Shown: positions 1 to 12,099 of the stretch, in pieces
Layout of the letters: every line of letters starts with the position of its first letter
How positions within the stretch are numbered: position 1 is the first letter of the stretch
Source: Adenophora triphylla var. japonica
Taxonomy: Eukaryota > Streptophyta > Magnoliopsida > Asterales > Campanulaceae
Reading direction: 5' to 3'
NCBI GenBank assembly: GCA_022495995.1
Contig: JAFEMH010006979.1
Coordinates: 42,418-106,417, forward strand
DNA length: 64,000 bases
Program-made: the position numbers and the translations under genes
Notes under the pieces: generated by a model
Told to the model about the DNA's origin: nothing
Seen by the model: only the letters and a program-made list of their open reading frames with translations
The model's database searches: none

Positions 1-593
1 TCACATCAATGAAACCCATGAAGCTAGCTCAAGCCAACCTAAAGGGAAAGAAAAACAAGCAAATAAAGGCAAATACAACTGGCAAAGAAAAGGAATCAAA
101 GAGCAAGTGAAGAATAATCAGCAAAAATCTACTGGACAGCAGAGATCTTCTAGACAGCCAAGATTCCCCAGACAACCAAGATTTGATGGACAACAGAGAT
201 CACCCAGACAACAAAGATTCTATAACCATCACTCATACTCTAAACATCAAAAACCCAACTGGCAGTACTCAAATGGAAAGAGTCATGCCAGTCAAAATAC
301 CTCTCCAAGATCATCTCACTCAAACAGCTTTCAAAGCCAAACTCAGTTTCATCATAACCAAAACCAAGCCTTCTCTCCCAACCATTTTTTAACCAATCCT
401 AACCTACTGCTCCCACACCTTATATGTTGCAGATCATGAGATATTACAATGCCCTATACCAGTATTTTGGAAAGAGGGCAATGAACAATGCTAGGGTACC
501 AAAGAAAGTCTAATCCTTTGGAACCAAAAGAATAAAAGGGTACAATAAATTTATCTTTCAATTTTGTAGGAACCTAGGAAAGGATTATGGTAC
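1..593 (+). pseudogene. gag C-terminal tail / gag-pol linker of left SIRE copy
   Basis: Low-complexity frame rich in Gln, Ser, Arg and Asn at 107-439 (repeated SRQPRFPRQPRF-like and HHNQNQ runs), equivalent to the end of gag at 28430-28750. Such basic, Gln-rich tails after the zinc knuckle and coiled coil fit a nucleocapsid-like RNA-binding region. It stops at 439 before the protease frame opens near 590. The zinc knuckle itself lies left of the window; in the other copy it is at about 27452-27500. Confidence 0.6.
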
Positions 594-3500
594 TTGGACA
601 GTGGATGCAGCAGGCACATGACCTTCAACAAAGAATGGCTGCAACAATATGTCCCTAAAAATGGTCCAAATGTAACTTTTGGTGATAACTCTCAAGACAA
701 AGTCAAAGGATCAGGAAACCTTGTTACTAAAGACATTATTTTTACTAATGTGTCTTATGTAGAAGGTCTCAAGCACAATTTGATTAGCATTAGTCAAATT
801 TGTGATAAGAGATATTATGTTGTATGTTCCAAAAACCACTGCACTGTCAAAGATGTCAACAACAAATCCATTCTTAGTGGAATCAGAAAGGGAAACCTCT
901 ACTTTCTAAACCTGGAAGTTGTGGAATCCTCAAATGCTCATTGCCTACTCTCATATAGTCAGTCTGATATGTCATGGCTATGGCACAAAAGACTGGCTCA
1001 CCTCAACCTCAAAAGTATCTCCAAATTAGCCAATTCAAACCTAGTAAAAGGCCTACCCAAAATTCCCTTCAAAAAGGACAAAGTTGTGCAAGGCCTGTCA
1101 ATGTGGCAAGCAAAAGAAAACCTCCTTCACTGTCAAAACCAGATTAGATACTTCAAAACCCCTTCAACTACTCCACATGGATCTTTTTGGACCCATTAGA
1201 ACCAGGTCTCTTGGTGGAAAGAGATATTCACTAGTGGTAGTTGATGACTACACTAGATTCACTTGGATCATCCTTCTTGAATCTAAAAGGGAAACCTTAG
1301 AACAACTGGTCAAATTGTTCAACAAAATTCAAAACTAAAAGGGTCTATCTATCATCAAAATTTGATCTGACCATGGTAAAGAGTTTGAGAACACTGGTGT
1401 TGAAGAATATTGTGATCAAAAAGGGATTGAGCACAACTTTTCTGCTCGTAGAACACAACAGCAAAATGGTATTGCTGAAAGAAAGAACAGAATAATCTGT
1501 GAAGCAGCAAGAACTATGATGTCAGAAAATAACCTTCCTAAATACTTTTGGGGAGAAGCTGTCACCACAGCTGTGTATGTACAAAACAAAACTCTCATCA
1601 ACAAGTTCCACACCAAGACTCCCTATGAGTTATGGAATGGTAGAACACCAACCATTTCATACTTCCATTGCTTTGGAAGCAGATGCTTTATTCATAACAA
1701 TGGGAAAAACAACCTTGATAAGTTTGACTCCAAGAGTGATGAAGGAATTTTCCTTGGATTCTCCAATACCAGCAAAGCCTACAGAGTTTACAACAAAAGA
1801 AGACTTGTTGTAGAAGAATCAATTCATGTTGACTTTGATGAAAACAATGATCAAAGTCACACTGAATTATGTGATTTTGATGAAGATGTTGGAAATTCAG
1901 ACACCCTACCTGAGGTGTCCCCTGTGCATGACCCCTCAATCCTCACTCCTGAAGAAGATTCACCTTCCCTTCCCTATATTGTGTCCAAAGACATTAATGC
2001 AAACCCTATTATGTCTGACAGCCAAGAATCCCTTCTCAACAGCAAAGGTGCATCTGACAGCTATGATGCACCTGACAGCTTACCTTCATCAAGCCATCAA
2101 AATACCCTTGTAAATAACCCCATCCAACTATGCTGCAACACCAATCACTCAATTCCTCAACCTGAAACTATCACCCACATCATTCCACCAAACAACAACA
2201 TCTATATTGACCTCCTAATACATAAGATGGACATCCCTCCAAATATGCCTGTTTATGACTCATTAATGAGTGCCTTCATCTACCAAATAGAACCCAAGAA
2301 AATAAATGAAGCCCTTCAATACCCTAATTGGATTGAAGCAATGGAAGAAGAACTGGAACAATTTGAAAGGAATAAAGTTTGGAAGCTTGTTCCCAAACCT
2401 AAAAACCAAACTGTCATTGAGACAATATGGTTTTTAGAAAAAAAATGAATGAAGAAGGCATTGTGGTGAGAAACAAAGCTAGACTAGTTGCTCAAGGGTA
2501 CAGACAAGAAGAGGGAATTGACTATGATAAAACATTTGCCCCTGTTGTAAGATTGGAAGCTATAAGGCTGTTCCTTGCCTTTGCCTCATTCAGGAAGATG
2601 AAGGTGTTCCAAATGGATGTCAAAAGTGCCTTCTTGAATGGAGTTTTGAATGAGAAGGTATTTGTATCTCAACCTCCTGGTTTTGAGCATCCAAAGTTTC
2701 CAGATCATGTGTATAAAATGGAAAAGCCTTGTATGGGCTTAAGCAAGCACCTAGAGCTTAGTATGACACTCTATCTAAATACCTCCTTGGAAAAGGATTT
2801 ATGAAGGGACAAATTGATAACACTCTGTTTATCAAGAAATATGGAGAAGACCAGTTACTCATCCAAGTCTATGTTGATGACATTATCTTTGGATCATCAA
2901 ATGAAGAATTGTGCAAAGAATATGGGGAAATCATGAAGAATCAGTTTGAGATGAGCATGATTGGTGAGCTCACATTCTTCTTAGGTCTTCAAGTCAAGAA
3001 AATGATGGAAGGAATCTTCATTAATCAAGCCAAGTATACAAGAGACATGATCAAAAAGTTTGATATGCAAACTGCCTCTCCAGCTAGACCCCTCTGTCAA
3101 CAATAACCAAACTCCATGCTGATCCTGATGGCCAGAGTGTGAATCAAACACTATATAGGAGCTATATTGGATCACTCCTATATGTGACAGCCTCCAGACC
3201 TGATAACATGTTTAGTGTTTGCCTTTGTGCAAGATTCCAAGCTAATCCTAAATAATCTCATCTCTCAGCTGTCAAGAGAATCTTGAGATATCTCAAAGGA
3301 ACACCTAACTATGGTTTGTGGTATCCCATTGAATCCCTATTCTCCCTAGTTGGTTTCACTGACTCAGATTATGCTGGATGCAATCTGGATAGGAAATCCA
3401 CAAGTGGTGGATGTCAGTTTATTGGTTCAAGAATAATCTCTTGGTCAAGCAAAAAGAAAACCTCAGTAGCTACCTCAACAGCTGAGGCTGAGTATATTGC

Positions 3501-3816
3501 TGATGGTCTGTGTTGCTCTCAAATCCTTTATCTCAAAAGTCAACTCCAAGACTTTGGGGTGGACCTGTCAAACATTCCCATTTTCTGTGACAATTCAAGC
3601 ACCATTGCCATGACAGAAAACCCAGTTCAATACTCCAAGACCAAGCATATTGAAGTTAGGCATCACTTTATTAGGGATCATGTTGAAAAAGGAAATATCA
3701 ACCTAGCTAAGGTATGCACTGAAGAAAATTTGTCTGAAATCCTAACAAAAGCCATGGATGAGAAGAGATTTGAGATGCTAAGGGAAATGCTGGAAATGAT
3801 TAATTTGCCAAAATAA
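594..3816 (+). pseudogene. Copia (SIRE) pol: protease, integrase, RT, RNase H, broken (left copy)
   Basis: Domains in order: aspartic protease (DSGCSRHM at ~600), GAG-pre-integrase (WLWHKRLAHLNLKSISKLA at ~975 and the following Cys pair), integrase core (MDLFGP, SDHGKEF, and QQQNGIAERKN near 1460-1490), reverse transcriptase ([11 protein letters not shown] near 2610, catalytic YVDD near 2873) and RNase H (DSDYAGC near 3363, TAEAEYIA near 3480). It is not one frame. A shift lies near 1085-1200, a TAA at ~1336 and TGA at ~1363 fall inside integrase, shifts occur near 2430, 2730 and 2800, and the frame breaks again between 3106 and 3283. Several lesions are shared with the other copy, so they predate the duplication. 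The last frame, 3283-3816, is clean. Confidence 0.9.
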
Positions 3817-4051
3817 AAGATTTTCATTAATCAAAGCAACATTACAAATGGTTGCTGTCAACAGTTGAGGATCTGACAGCTAACCATAACCTTACATAAA
3901 AACCTAAATCATCTTAAGCCAAACTTCATCCTACCAAACACCTTAGTTTTTAAAACACAAAATCAAACACAAATTCATATTACCAAAAGCTTCATAAACC
4001 TCACCCTCTCTCACAGCTGACCTTCACACAGGCTCTGACAGCTAAGAATTT
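3817..4051 (+). other. Post-pol spacer of SIRE element
   Basis: AT-rich non-coding stretch between the pol stop and the end of the antisense frame. It carries two copies of the element's recurrent motif (TCTGACAGCTAA at ~3879 and CTCTGACAGCTAAG at ~4033). No gene is seen. Confidence 0.6.
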
Positions 4052-5038
4052 CTATCCTTGACTGTTTCTTGGCTGATCATGGATATCCTCATCTGTGAAC
4101 CCATACTCATTATAGGCAACATCAGGAGCCTCATAAACATTCTCCTTGATGTCCCCATACCTCTCAAGCCACACTGGATGCCTCTTCATGAAAGGGTCAA
4201 TGGCTAATGTTGAGAATTGTAAAGAAGGACACACCCTCCTTGGCCACCATTCCTCAATAGCATTGTAAGGAGGATATTCACTCAATGGAGAGACAAAGCT
4301 GAATGTCCCTAAAGTGTTTGCACTCTCCTGTGCAATAATAGCTTGATTTAACTGAGGACCTACATCTTCCTCCTCATTCATAGCTGCTGGACTCAAACAC
4401 TTCAGAAATTGTGAGAACAATCTCATATAAGCCTTTGAAGGAGAACTTTGCACTCCTGAAAAGTTGTCTCTAGTTCCCTCAAGAACTGCTTGACTCAATG
4501 TAAGTGAATCCCTTATTACTGTTGTGAACTCTCTGACAGCTAAGAACTCAGGTTGACCAATTGGAGTGTCAATCTTGATCCTTTCTTGGCTGTCAAGCTT
4601 CACAAGCTCACCTAAAGTGTAGACTCTCTCTACACCTGCCCCAACCTGTTTACTGGACTCACCCTCATTCCCCTTTCTAAACAGCTTAATCTTAGCTGTC
4701 TGACTAGCCTGACCCTCACAAACCATCTTAGCCTTACCCTTATCCCTAGCTGTCTCCTTCAATCTATTTCTCTCACCCTCTAACAATGCTAGCCTCTCTT
4801 CCTCCCAAAACTTTCTCCTTATCTCCCTCTCTCTCAACTCTTCTTCCTTACTTGGATCATCACTATGCAGTTGATCCACCTCCTATTCTAGACCATTATC
4901 AGTTTGTATTTGGTAAGACAAAAACTCCCTCTCAAACCTCTCCTCCCTAGTTTCCTCTAACCTTGGACTCTTATAAACCAATTTCTTTGCTGTCTTAGCC
5001 ATCTTGCTAGGACTAAACATTGAAACCAACCTTCCCAT
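4052..5038 (-). pseudogene. Antisense frame in the 3' region of the SIRE element (left copy)
   Basis: Reading the minus strand from an ATG at 5038 gives 51 codons (starting MGRLVSMFSPSKMAKTAKK), one in-frame TAG at ~4883-4885, then 276 more open codons to 4052. The product is highly charged: Glu/Arg/Lys-rich segments (EEELREREIRRKFWEEERL) predict a coiled coil, followed by Ser/Gln-rich and acidic parts. No signal peptide, membrane segment or known domain is visible. The same frame exists at 32388-33374 with the same TAG plus two further stops. Antisense ORFs are known in some plant LTR elements, but I cannot name a family for this one. It could also be a captured, decayed host sequence. Confidence 0.5.
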
Positions 5039-5524
5039 TTACTATATAACTTAAATGAATTGGATAAATCTCATCTTCTGATCCATTTCCTTTTATAGAC
5101 AAGATTAGTTTCAGTCAATATAGAGGCAATAATCATTCAAAATAGACTTGGCTGGTCATCAAGTCTGACAGCTGTGATTTGAGCTCTTGCCAAATCGAGG
5201 TTATTTGGAACTTGCCACTAACAAATACTCATTTACTTCTCTGATAATTCCCTCTGAAAATTCGCCTCTGTGTACGGAATTTACTCCCATGTTTTATGGG
5301 ATGTTATTGCAAGAAATTAGTGGGGGACAAAATACACTGTTCATGAACAGTCACATTCTTAAATGCAATTTTTTAACCGTTGCCCAAACCTCGATTTAGC
5401 CGTTTAACTATACACATTCCCTCCTCATTAACCTCTAATCTTGCGAAACTAATCCATCTTCTTCAAACACTCTCAACCCTCCTAAATCTCCTCTTCAAAT
5501 CTCTCTGTTTTTCGAAAAACCCTA
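5039..5524. other. SIRE 3' region between antisense frame and Tekay insertion
   Basis: Non-coding as far as I can see; short frames here (5187-5568) are chance. It contains another TCTGACAGCTGTGA motif (~5163). The last five bases, CCCTA (5520-5524), are the target site copied by the Tekay insertion. Confidence 0.5.
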
Positions 5525-7810
5525 TGTGGGCACCTGACCCGGAACCTAACACGTGTCCCGAGTCCTAGAGCCCAAACTCCGAAATACCACCTGAACTTTT
5601 TCAAAACATTTATACTTGACTTGAAAAGAACTAACTCTACACTTAACATTCAAACTCTAACTTGGGATCATCTCCACTTGGAGGAAAAGGGGTTAAATAC
5701 TTAACAAACTTCAAACCACTTATTTACAAACCTTTACAAAAGTTCCATCTACAACTAAGTTCAAAAACTACTTACTTAGTTTCCATATTTACAAAAGTTT
5801 AAGTTATAATATACAAATCTACATAACATGTTTTATGAACAAACTCCAAACAAGGAGCATCAACCAAAATACAAACCATCTAACTCCCAACATACCCGAC
5901 AACCAAAATACTAGCACAAACTCCGCCCCGAACTCACTGGCCTGGTCCACCTGTCTCAGTTCGATCTAAAACAATAAAGGGAGAAGGGTGAGAATAAATC
6001 TCAATAAGTTATTATGCATGCATCAAGATGCCAAGTAAATGCAACACATATAAGGTGCATATAATCACGTTGGAAAAGCCGTAAACACATTCCGTTACCT
6101 TGGTTTACCTTTTCCCCGTCTGACCAATAAGTCGTATCATTTGGAGGATATCATTACATCACAACCAATAACATATAACGGAGAGAGCTATTATAATAAC
6201 TTCTCTCTTGTGAACTGCTTAAGCATATTCACATCTCATAAGACCCATTTTTCAGGGAACCATATGAGATAGTAGCAACTCTGTAAGGCTTTTGGCTCAA
6301 TACAGATGCTATAACCCCAATCTGTGGCCACAGAAGGGGACAGTTACAGGTATAATGTAATCCGATCACATTAGGTCACACTTTCCATAATTGATCGTAT
6401 TCCGTTATACCCCTAGTCATCAGCTGATTATAACAAGTTCAAGCACATAGTAGATACTTGAAGTAATATCCACCAAAAGGGATGATAACATATCAACATG
6501 GTAAAGCAATACTCATGTTAAATCAATAGTAAAGTGCAACATTTATTTCATGAACTAAAAACACTAATATCAATGTATATGAACTCAATTGAAGTAGGAA
6601 AGTATTACAAACCACTCCTACATAGATCATATGCGATAATATACAGCTTCAGTTCTGCAGAGTAGGGCACGACTCGTGCCCCTTTACACCCCTCACAGAT
6701 TCTGGCGTCCCCACAGGTCACGACTTAGTTCATTTACCAGGGGACGAATCGTGCCCAAGTCGTGCTCAGGGGCACGACTCGTGCTCCCTGTTCAGAATTC
6801 AGCACAGAATTTACATTACTCCAGCAAGTGCACAAAAATGACAAACCCCAGTTTTTACTCTGTTTTTAAGTGACTCAAAACAGTACCAAATAATAACCAA
6901 TACCAAACCCAAACCAACTTATACAACTTCTACACTAATTCAACCCTTTACCTCATATTGGTACCAACTTTGTACCAAACATTCCATGCAATGAGTTATT
7001 TCCAATTCATGATTCCCAAATAAGAACACCAACCCATTTACTTACTACTACAACACCCATTTCATGGTCAATTCAATTTCCCAATTTCAAAACCCATTCT
7101 TTCCACTTCAAAAGTGTTTTCCTTTTATAAAACATTTTTACAAACATTTTTAACAACAATATCAATGATTTAACAAGGTTTTGAAGAGAATCCATAATAA
7201 CTTACTTGAATGATGAAAAATGAAATAATTCTTTGAGTAGCTTTAAATGATCCCCTCACTGCCAGGAACCCGAATCTGCCCGTGGATTTGAAAACAGAGA
7301 AGTATTGAAGGAGCTAGAATTTTTCTAAGAAGAACCTAGGGTTTTGAATGCTTTCTCCATGGAAATGACTTTTGGAGGTGGTGATGACTCTCCCAGGCAA
7401 ATGAGAATGAAGAAAAGGCTTTCATTGTTTTTACTAATTCCATTTAATTCATTTTACATAAAAGCTCCTCATTTACTTAATAAGTTTAAAATTAAAATTC
7501 TAACTATCCTCATTTATCACTAAACCTTTTAACACTACTAAGCATTTTAATAAATTTATCTTTATTATTAATTCATAAGAAGTTTTCATTATTATTCCCT
7601 TTAGAACCTAAAACATTCTTTTTAATTCATTTTCATCCCAATTTCACATAAGTTAGTTAATGCCCAATCTAACTTATTAAATCCAAACAAACATATGAAT
7701 AGTCACATAAAGTCAAGTAAAATCATAAAATGCACAAAATAAAATATTTCTACCCGAACCCCACGTACTTAACAAGTAATTAAATAGTGCCTAATATCGG
7801 GGTCGTCACA
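5525..7810 (-). repeat. Tekay/Del chromovirus 3' LTR, left copy (with ~226-bp deletion)
   Basis: Starts TGTGGGCACC and ends GGTCGTCACA on the plus strand, so the element reads on minus. It matches 33861-36366 and 48736-51261 but lacks ~226 bp at 6640/6641 that both of those LTRs hold. A purine tract (minus strand, complement of 7811-7827) abuts it inside the element, as a PPT should. Two palindromes with core ACGACTCGT lie at 6665-6681 and ~6769-6788. Confidence 0.92.
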
Positions 7811-7827
7811 CTCACTCCCCCTTAAAG
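7811..7827 (-). other. Polypurine tract of left Tekay copy
   Basis: Read on minus, CTTTAAGGGGGAGTGAG directly precedes the TGTGACG end of the 3' LTR. This is the expected plus-strand primer site. Confidence 0.75.
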
Positions 7828-7844
7828 AAAATTCGCCCCGAATT

Positions 7845-10800
7845 TTAAGTAAACTTACTTGTACTCTCAAATAGAGAAGGATACTTCTCCCTCATCTCCG
7901 ACTCTAACTCCCACGTAGCCTCTTCAATAGTATGATTTCTCCAAAGCACCTTCACTACCGGAATACTCTTAGTTCTCAATTCTTTTACTTGAAATTCTAA
8001 GATTCTCAAAGGTTCTTCTACATAAGACATGTCAGCTTGAATTTCTTCGAGAGGTGAACTCAATATGTGAGAAGGATCGTGAAAATATTTTCTAAGCATA
8101 GACACATGGAAGACATCGTGAAGCAAAGAGAAGGATGGAGGCAACGCCAACCGGTAAGCTAGTTCCCCAATCTTCTCTATGATCTCAAACGGTCCTACGA
8201 ACCTTGGAGCGAGTTTCCCCTTATTCCCAAACCTTTTAATCCCGGTCCTAGGAGAAATTTTTAAGAAAACCAAGTCACCAATTTGAAAAGATAAATCCCG
8301 TCTTCGATTGTCGGCGTAGCTCTTCTGCCTACTCTGAGCTGTCTTCAACCTATCTCGAATCACTTTGATTTTCTCCGTTGAATCCCGAACCAAATCCGGA
8401 CCCCAAAGTCTAGCTTCACCCACTTCATCCCAACATATAGGAGATCGACATCTTCTACCATACAACGCTTCATAAGGAGCCATCTCAATACTAGATTGAT
8501 AACTGTTGTTGTAGGCGAACTCGACTAACGGCAAATGATCTTCCCAATATAACTGAAAATCCATCACACACGCTCTAAGCATATCCTCTAAAATCTGAAT
8601 AGTTCGCTCCGACTGCCCATCTGTCTGAGGATGAAACGCCGTGCTGAAACATAGCTTAGAACCCAAAGCTTCGTGCAATGCCCTCCAGAATCTAGAAGTG
8701 AACCTCGGGTCTCTATCTGACACGATACTAACTGGAACCCCGTGGAGTCTAACAATTTCCTTCATATACAACTGAGCCAATCTCTCCATCGAAAATTTTG
8801 TTGACACGGAAAGAAAATGAGCCGATTTCGTCAATCGATCCACTATAACCCAAATGGCATCCATCTTCTTCACGGTAAGAGGCAAACCTGTTACAAAGTC
8901 CATTGAAATCCCTTCCCATTTCCACTCCGGAATCTCTAATGGTTGAAGTAATCCTGCCGGTCTTTGATGTTCCGCTTTGACTTGTTGACATGTTAGGCAC
9001 TTAGACACAAAATCCGCTATTTCTCTTTTCATCCCATTCCACCAATATCCTCGCTTCAAATCTTGGTACATCTTCGTGCTACCCGGATGAACGGCGAACT
9101 TGGATTTATGACTCATTTCTAGAACATGCTTCTTGATCTCTGATGAGGAAGGAACACAAATACGACCTCGGAAAGTAAGGAGTCCATCACTATTCAAAGA
9201 AAAATCCCCGGTTTTACCATCTTGAACTTGTCCCAATATTTTCTTCAATTCCGCATCAAGTGATTGAGCTTCCATCAAATCTCCATACAAAGTTGGAACG
9301 GCTCGGACATTCGCAAAAAGTAACTCATGCCTTGACTCCCGAGAACTCAAAGTTGATAAGTAAGCCTTCCGGCTAATCGCATCCGCAACAACATTCGCCT
9401 TCCCCGGATGATATGAAATCACGCAATCAAAGTCCTTCAAAAACTCTAGCCATCTTCGTTGTCTATTGTTCAACTCCTTTTGTGTAAATAAATATTTCAA
9501 ACTCTTGTGATCCTTGAAAATCTCAAATCTCGCTCCGTATAGATAATGCTTCCACTTGTGCAACGCAAAAATAATCGTAGCTAACTCCATGTCATGAGTA
9601 GGATAGTTCTGTTCAGCCGGTGACAACTTCCGAGAAGCATACGCAACCACTTTCCCATCCTGCATCAACACACATCCCAAGCCCTCCTTCGAGGCATCAC
9701 TAAATATCACGAAATTCTCGCAACCGTTGGGAAGGGTAAGAACAGGAGCTGTTGTCAACCATTTCTTCAACTCTTCAAAGCTAGCTTCACATTTAGAATC
9801 CCATACAAACGGTACGTCTTTCTGTGTCAAACGATTCAATGGAGTTGCAATACGAGAGAACCCCTCAATAAATCTTCGGTAGTATCCCGCTAACCCAAGA
9901 AAACTTCGAACCTCAGTTACCGTTGAAGGCTGCTTCCAACTAACAATGGCTTCAATCTTAGAAGGATCAACAAAAATTCCCGAGCTAGAAACAACATGCC
10001 CCAAGAAAGATATCTGCTCAAGCCAGAACTCACACTTACTGAACTTGGCGAACAATTGCTTTTCCCGGAGAAGAGAAAGAACAATCCTCAAATGAGTCTC
10101 ATGTTCCTCCCGGGACTTAGAATAGACAAGAATATCATCAATGAACACCACAACGAAGCTATCAAGGTACGGCTTGAAGATACGATTCATCATATCCATA
10201 AATACGGCTAGAGCGTTAGTCAATCCAAAAGGCATAACTACGAACTCATAATAACCATATCTCGTCCTGAAAGTTGTTTTAGAGATGTCGTCGGGTCTAA
10301 TCTTCAACTGATGGTATCCGCTTCTCAAATCAAGCTTTGAGTAAATGGAGGAACCTTGAAGTTGATCGAACAGATCATCAATATGAGGGAGAGGATACTT
10401 GTTCTTTATAGTGGCTTGATTCAGGAGACGGTAATCAATACACAATCTCAGAGTACCATCCTTCTTACGGACAAATAAAATAGGAGCCCCCCACGGTGAC
10501 ACACTAGGGCGGATAAACCCCCTATCTAATAACTCTTGCAACTGAGTCTTCAACTCTTTTAATTCAGCAGGAGCCATTCTATAAGGTGCCTTAGAAATAG
10601 GTGTGGTACCGGGCACTAAATCAATGCAAAACTCTACCTCACGATCAGGAGGCATAGAGTACTCGGTAGAGAATACATCACCAAACTCATTTACTACGGG
10701 AACATCTTTTAACTCAGGGGACTTTTTATTGGAATCTACAACATAAGCTAAATACCCCGCACACCCTTTTGAAAGCAATTTTCTAGCCTTTATAGCAGAA

Positions 10801-11858
10801 ATAACATGAATACCAAACAAAGACTTGTCGGCATCAAACACAAAAGAAGGCATATCAGGGATATCAAATAAGACCTTCTTCCTACGACAATCAACCATGG
10901 CATGGTAACGACTCAACCAATCCATACCAAGTATTACATCAAAATCCCGGATTTGTAACTCTACTAAATCCGCTGGCAACACGTGCCCACAAATAACCAC
11001 ATCACAACCATTGTACATCACAGAAGAAGTGAGGCACTTTCCCATAGGAGTCGACACCTCAAGCACATAAGGCATAATATCAAGTAATTTATGCAATGCA
11101 AATGCAAAATGAGACGCAACAAACGAATGGGAAGACCCGGGATCTATAAGGACGCGAGCCTTAACTCCTGAGACAGGAATAATACCTCTAATGACAACGT
11201 TCGGGTCAACCTCTCCTCTTCCTAAGGCAAATACACGACCTTGAACTTTATCCTTAGGCTTTCCTTCGTTATCTCTTTTAATTCCCCCTCGTGGTCCACC
11301 TTGACCACTACCCGAAGCTTGCCCTCGCAACTTGGGACAGTTTCTTCTAAAGTGACCATCTCCCCCACATTCTAGACATTTCCCCAATTTGCTCCAGCAT
11401 CTCTCTTCTGAATGACCCAACTTCTTACAAAATCCACAAACAACCCCAGACTGTCTTGAAGGAGTACGAACCCCTGGAGTCACTACACTTCCGCTTCTTG
11501 CTACGCCCGGATTTTGAAATCTTGATGGCCCCCTATTCTGACCCGAACTTTGCCCTTGGAACCTTTGCTTGCTTCCACCTCCACCTTCCGACTTACCTTT
11601 GTGCTCTTCGATGTCATTCTCTATTCTATAAGCTCGGTTCACCGCTGCTTGGAAGTCATTGAAGTCATGCGTCAACAGTTGCTTACAAAACTCTAACCTC
11701 AATCCTTTTACAAATTTGTATACCCGTCTCTCTTCATCAGGCACCAAGTGTAGACAATAACGAGCCAACTCTGTGAATTTGGCCGAGTACTGAGCTGCTG
11801 TCAAAGTCCCTTGCTCCAATCTAAGGAATTCAGCCTCCTTTCGATCTCTAGTCACCAT
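7845..11858 (-). CDS. Ty3/Gypsy chromovirus (Tekay/Del) Gag-Pol, 1337-codon open frame
   Basis: Single uninterrupted frame. Residues 1-85 are the end of Retrotrans_gag. Two zinc knuckles lie at C141-C144-H149-C154 and C161-C164-H169-C174. A retropepsin-like protease has its triad written DPG (239-241) instead of DSG/DTG. RT spans ~410-590 with FIDD at 572-575. RNase H follows ([26 protein letters not shown]). The integrase has an HHCC zinc finger and DDE residues in [14 protein letters not shown] and GQSERTIQ. The last ~60 residues ([16 protein letters not shown] ... EEATWE) are a chromodomain, which marks the Tekay/Del lineage. The ATG at 11858 is internal: upstream gag codons 11859-12094 contain a TAG (Trp to stop) near 11898, and the N-terminus was separated by Copia-B. 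The integrase chromodomain is known to steer insertion toward heterochromatin in this family. Confidence 0.92.
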   Translation of the reverse strand: MVTRDRKEAEFLRLEQGTLTAAQYSAKFTELARYCLHLVPDEERRVYKFVKGLRLEFCKQLLTHDFNDFQAAVNRAYRIENDIEEHKGKSEGGGGSKQRFQGQSSGQNRGPSRFQNPGVARSGSVVTPGVRTPSRQSGVVCGFCKKLGHSEERCWSKLGKCLECGGDGHFRRNCPKLRGQASGSGQGGPRGGIKRDNEGKPKDKVQGRVFALGRGEVDPNVVIRGIIPVSGVKARVLIDPGSSHSFVASHFAFALHKLLDIMPYVLEVSTPMGKCLTSSVMYNGCDVVICGHVLPADLVELQIRDFDVILGMDWLSRYHAMVDCRRKKVLFDIPDMPSFVFDADKSLFGIHVISAIKARKLLSKGCAGYLAYVVDSNKKSPELKDVPVVNEFGDVFSTEYSMPPDREVEFCIDLVPGTTPISKAPYRMAPAELKELKTQLQELLDRGFIRPSVSPWGAPILFVRKKDGTLRLCIDYRLLNQATIKNKYPLPHIDDLFDQLQGSSIYSKLDLRSGYHQLKIRPDDISKTTFRTRYGYYEFVVMPFGLTNALAVFMDMMNRIFKPYLDSFVVVFIDDILVYSKSREEHETHLRIVLSLLREKQLFAKFSKCEFWLEQISFLGHVVSSSGIFVDPSKIEAIVSWKQPSTVTEVRSFLGLAGYYRRFIEGFSRIATPLNRLTQKDVPFVWDSKCEASFEELKKWLTTAPVLTLPNGCENFVIFSDASKEGLGCVLMQDGKVVAYASRKLSPAEQNYPTHDMELATIIFALHKWKHYLYGARFEIFKDHKSLKYLFTQKELNNRQRRWLEFLKDFDCVISYHPGKANVVADAISRKAYLSTLSSRESRHELLFANVRAVPTLYGDLMEAQSLDAELKKILGQVQDGKTGDFSLNSDGLLTFRGRICVPSSSEIKKHVLEMSHKSKFAVHPGSTKMYQDLKRGYWWNGMKREIADFVSKCLTCQQVKAEHQRPAGLLQPLEIPEWKWEGISMDFVTGLPLTVKKMDAIWVIVDRLTKSAHFLSVSTKFSMERLAQLYMKEIVRLHGVPVSIVSDRDPRFTSRFWRALHEALGSKLCFSTAFHPQTDGQSERTIQILEDMLRACVMDFQLYWEDHLPLVEFAYNNSYQSSIEMAPYEALYGRRCRSPICWDEVGEARLWGPDLVRDSTEKIKVIRDRLKTAQSRQKSYADNRRRDLSFQIGDLVFLKISPRTGIKRFGNKGKLAPRFVGPFEIIEKIGELAYRLALPPSFSLLHDVFHVSMLRKYFHDPSHILSSPLEEIQADMSYVEEPLRILEFQVKELRTKSIPVVKVLWRNHTIEEATWELESEMREKYPSLFESTSKFT

Positions 11859-12099
11859 TGGAATGAAGTGGTCCCAAAACTTACGCGTGAAATTCTCCTA
11901 GGTTCTCGGTGTATGATCTCTATCCCAACTATCTTGAACAATATTCCACCAATGCTCGGCTGCTCCTTCTAACTTAATGACTGCACATCTAACCTTTTCG
12001 TCGTCAGGGCTCTCCATCACCGCAAAGATTTTGTTCATCGATTCTAACCACCTTTCCGCCTTCACCGGATCAGGATCACCATTGAAACTAGGAGGATTC
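11859..12099 (-). pseudogene. Central gag of left Tekay copy, broken by a stop and by Copia-B
   Basis: In frame with the 1337-codon frame; reads as gag (SFNGDPDPVKAERWLE, KLEGAAEHWW, RDHTPRT) with a TAG where the right-hand copy has TGG. The GATTC at 12095-12099 is the Copia-B target site. The gag N-terminus of this copy is absent from the window because the duplicated block ends inside Copia-B. Confidence 0.8.

Larger units (their letters stand above)
1..5524 (+). mobile_element. SIRE-type Copia element, left copy (5' part outside window)
   Basis: This stretch matches 28329-33860 almost base for base. It begins late in gag, runs through pol and ends where the Tekay LTR begins, at the same base as in the right-hand copy. 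The SIRE lineage is inferred from the protease signature DSGCSRHM, the integrase wording around LFGPIRTRSLGGKRY and the RT/RNase H wording ([28 protein letters not shown]). No LTR of this copy lies in the window. The shared junction with the Tekay insertion shows that it belongs to a duplicated block and is not an independent insertion. Confidence 0.9.

Noticed and set aside
5187..5568. Two small plus-strand frames, repeated at 33523-33904
   Set aside because: They are in SIRE-A 3' non-coding DNA and the second runs into the Tekay LTR; repetition is explained by the duplication.
6676..6873. Small frame in the Tekay LTR, also at 50127-50444
   Set aside because: It spans the palindromes of the LTR and has no protein-like features.
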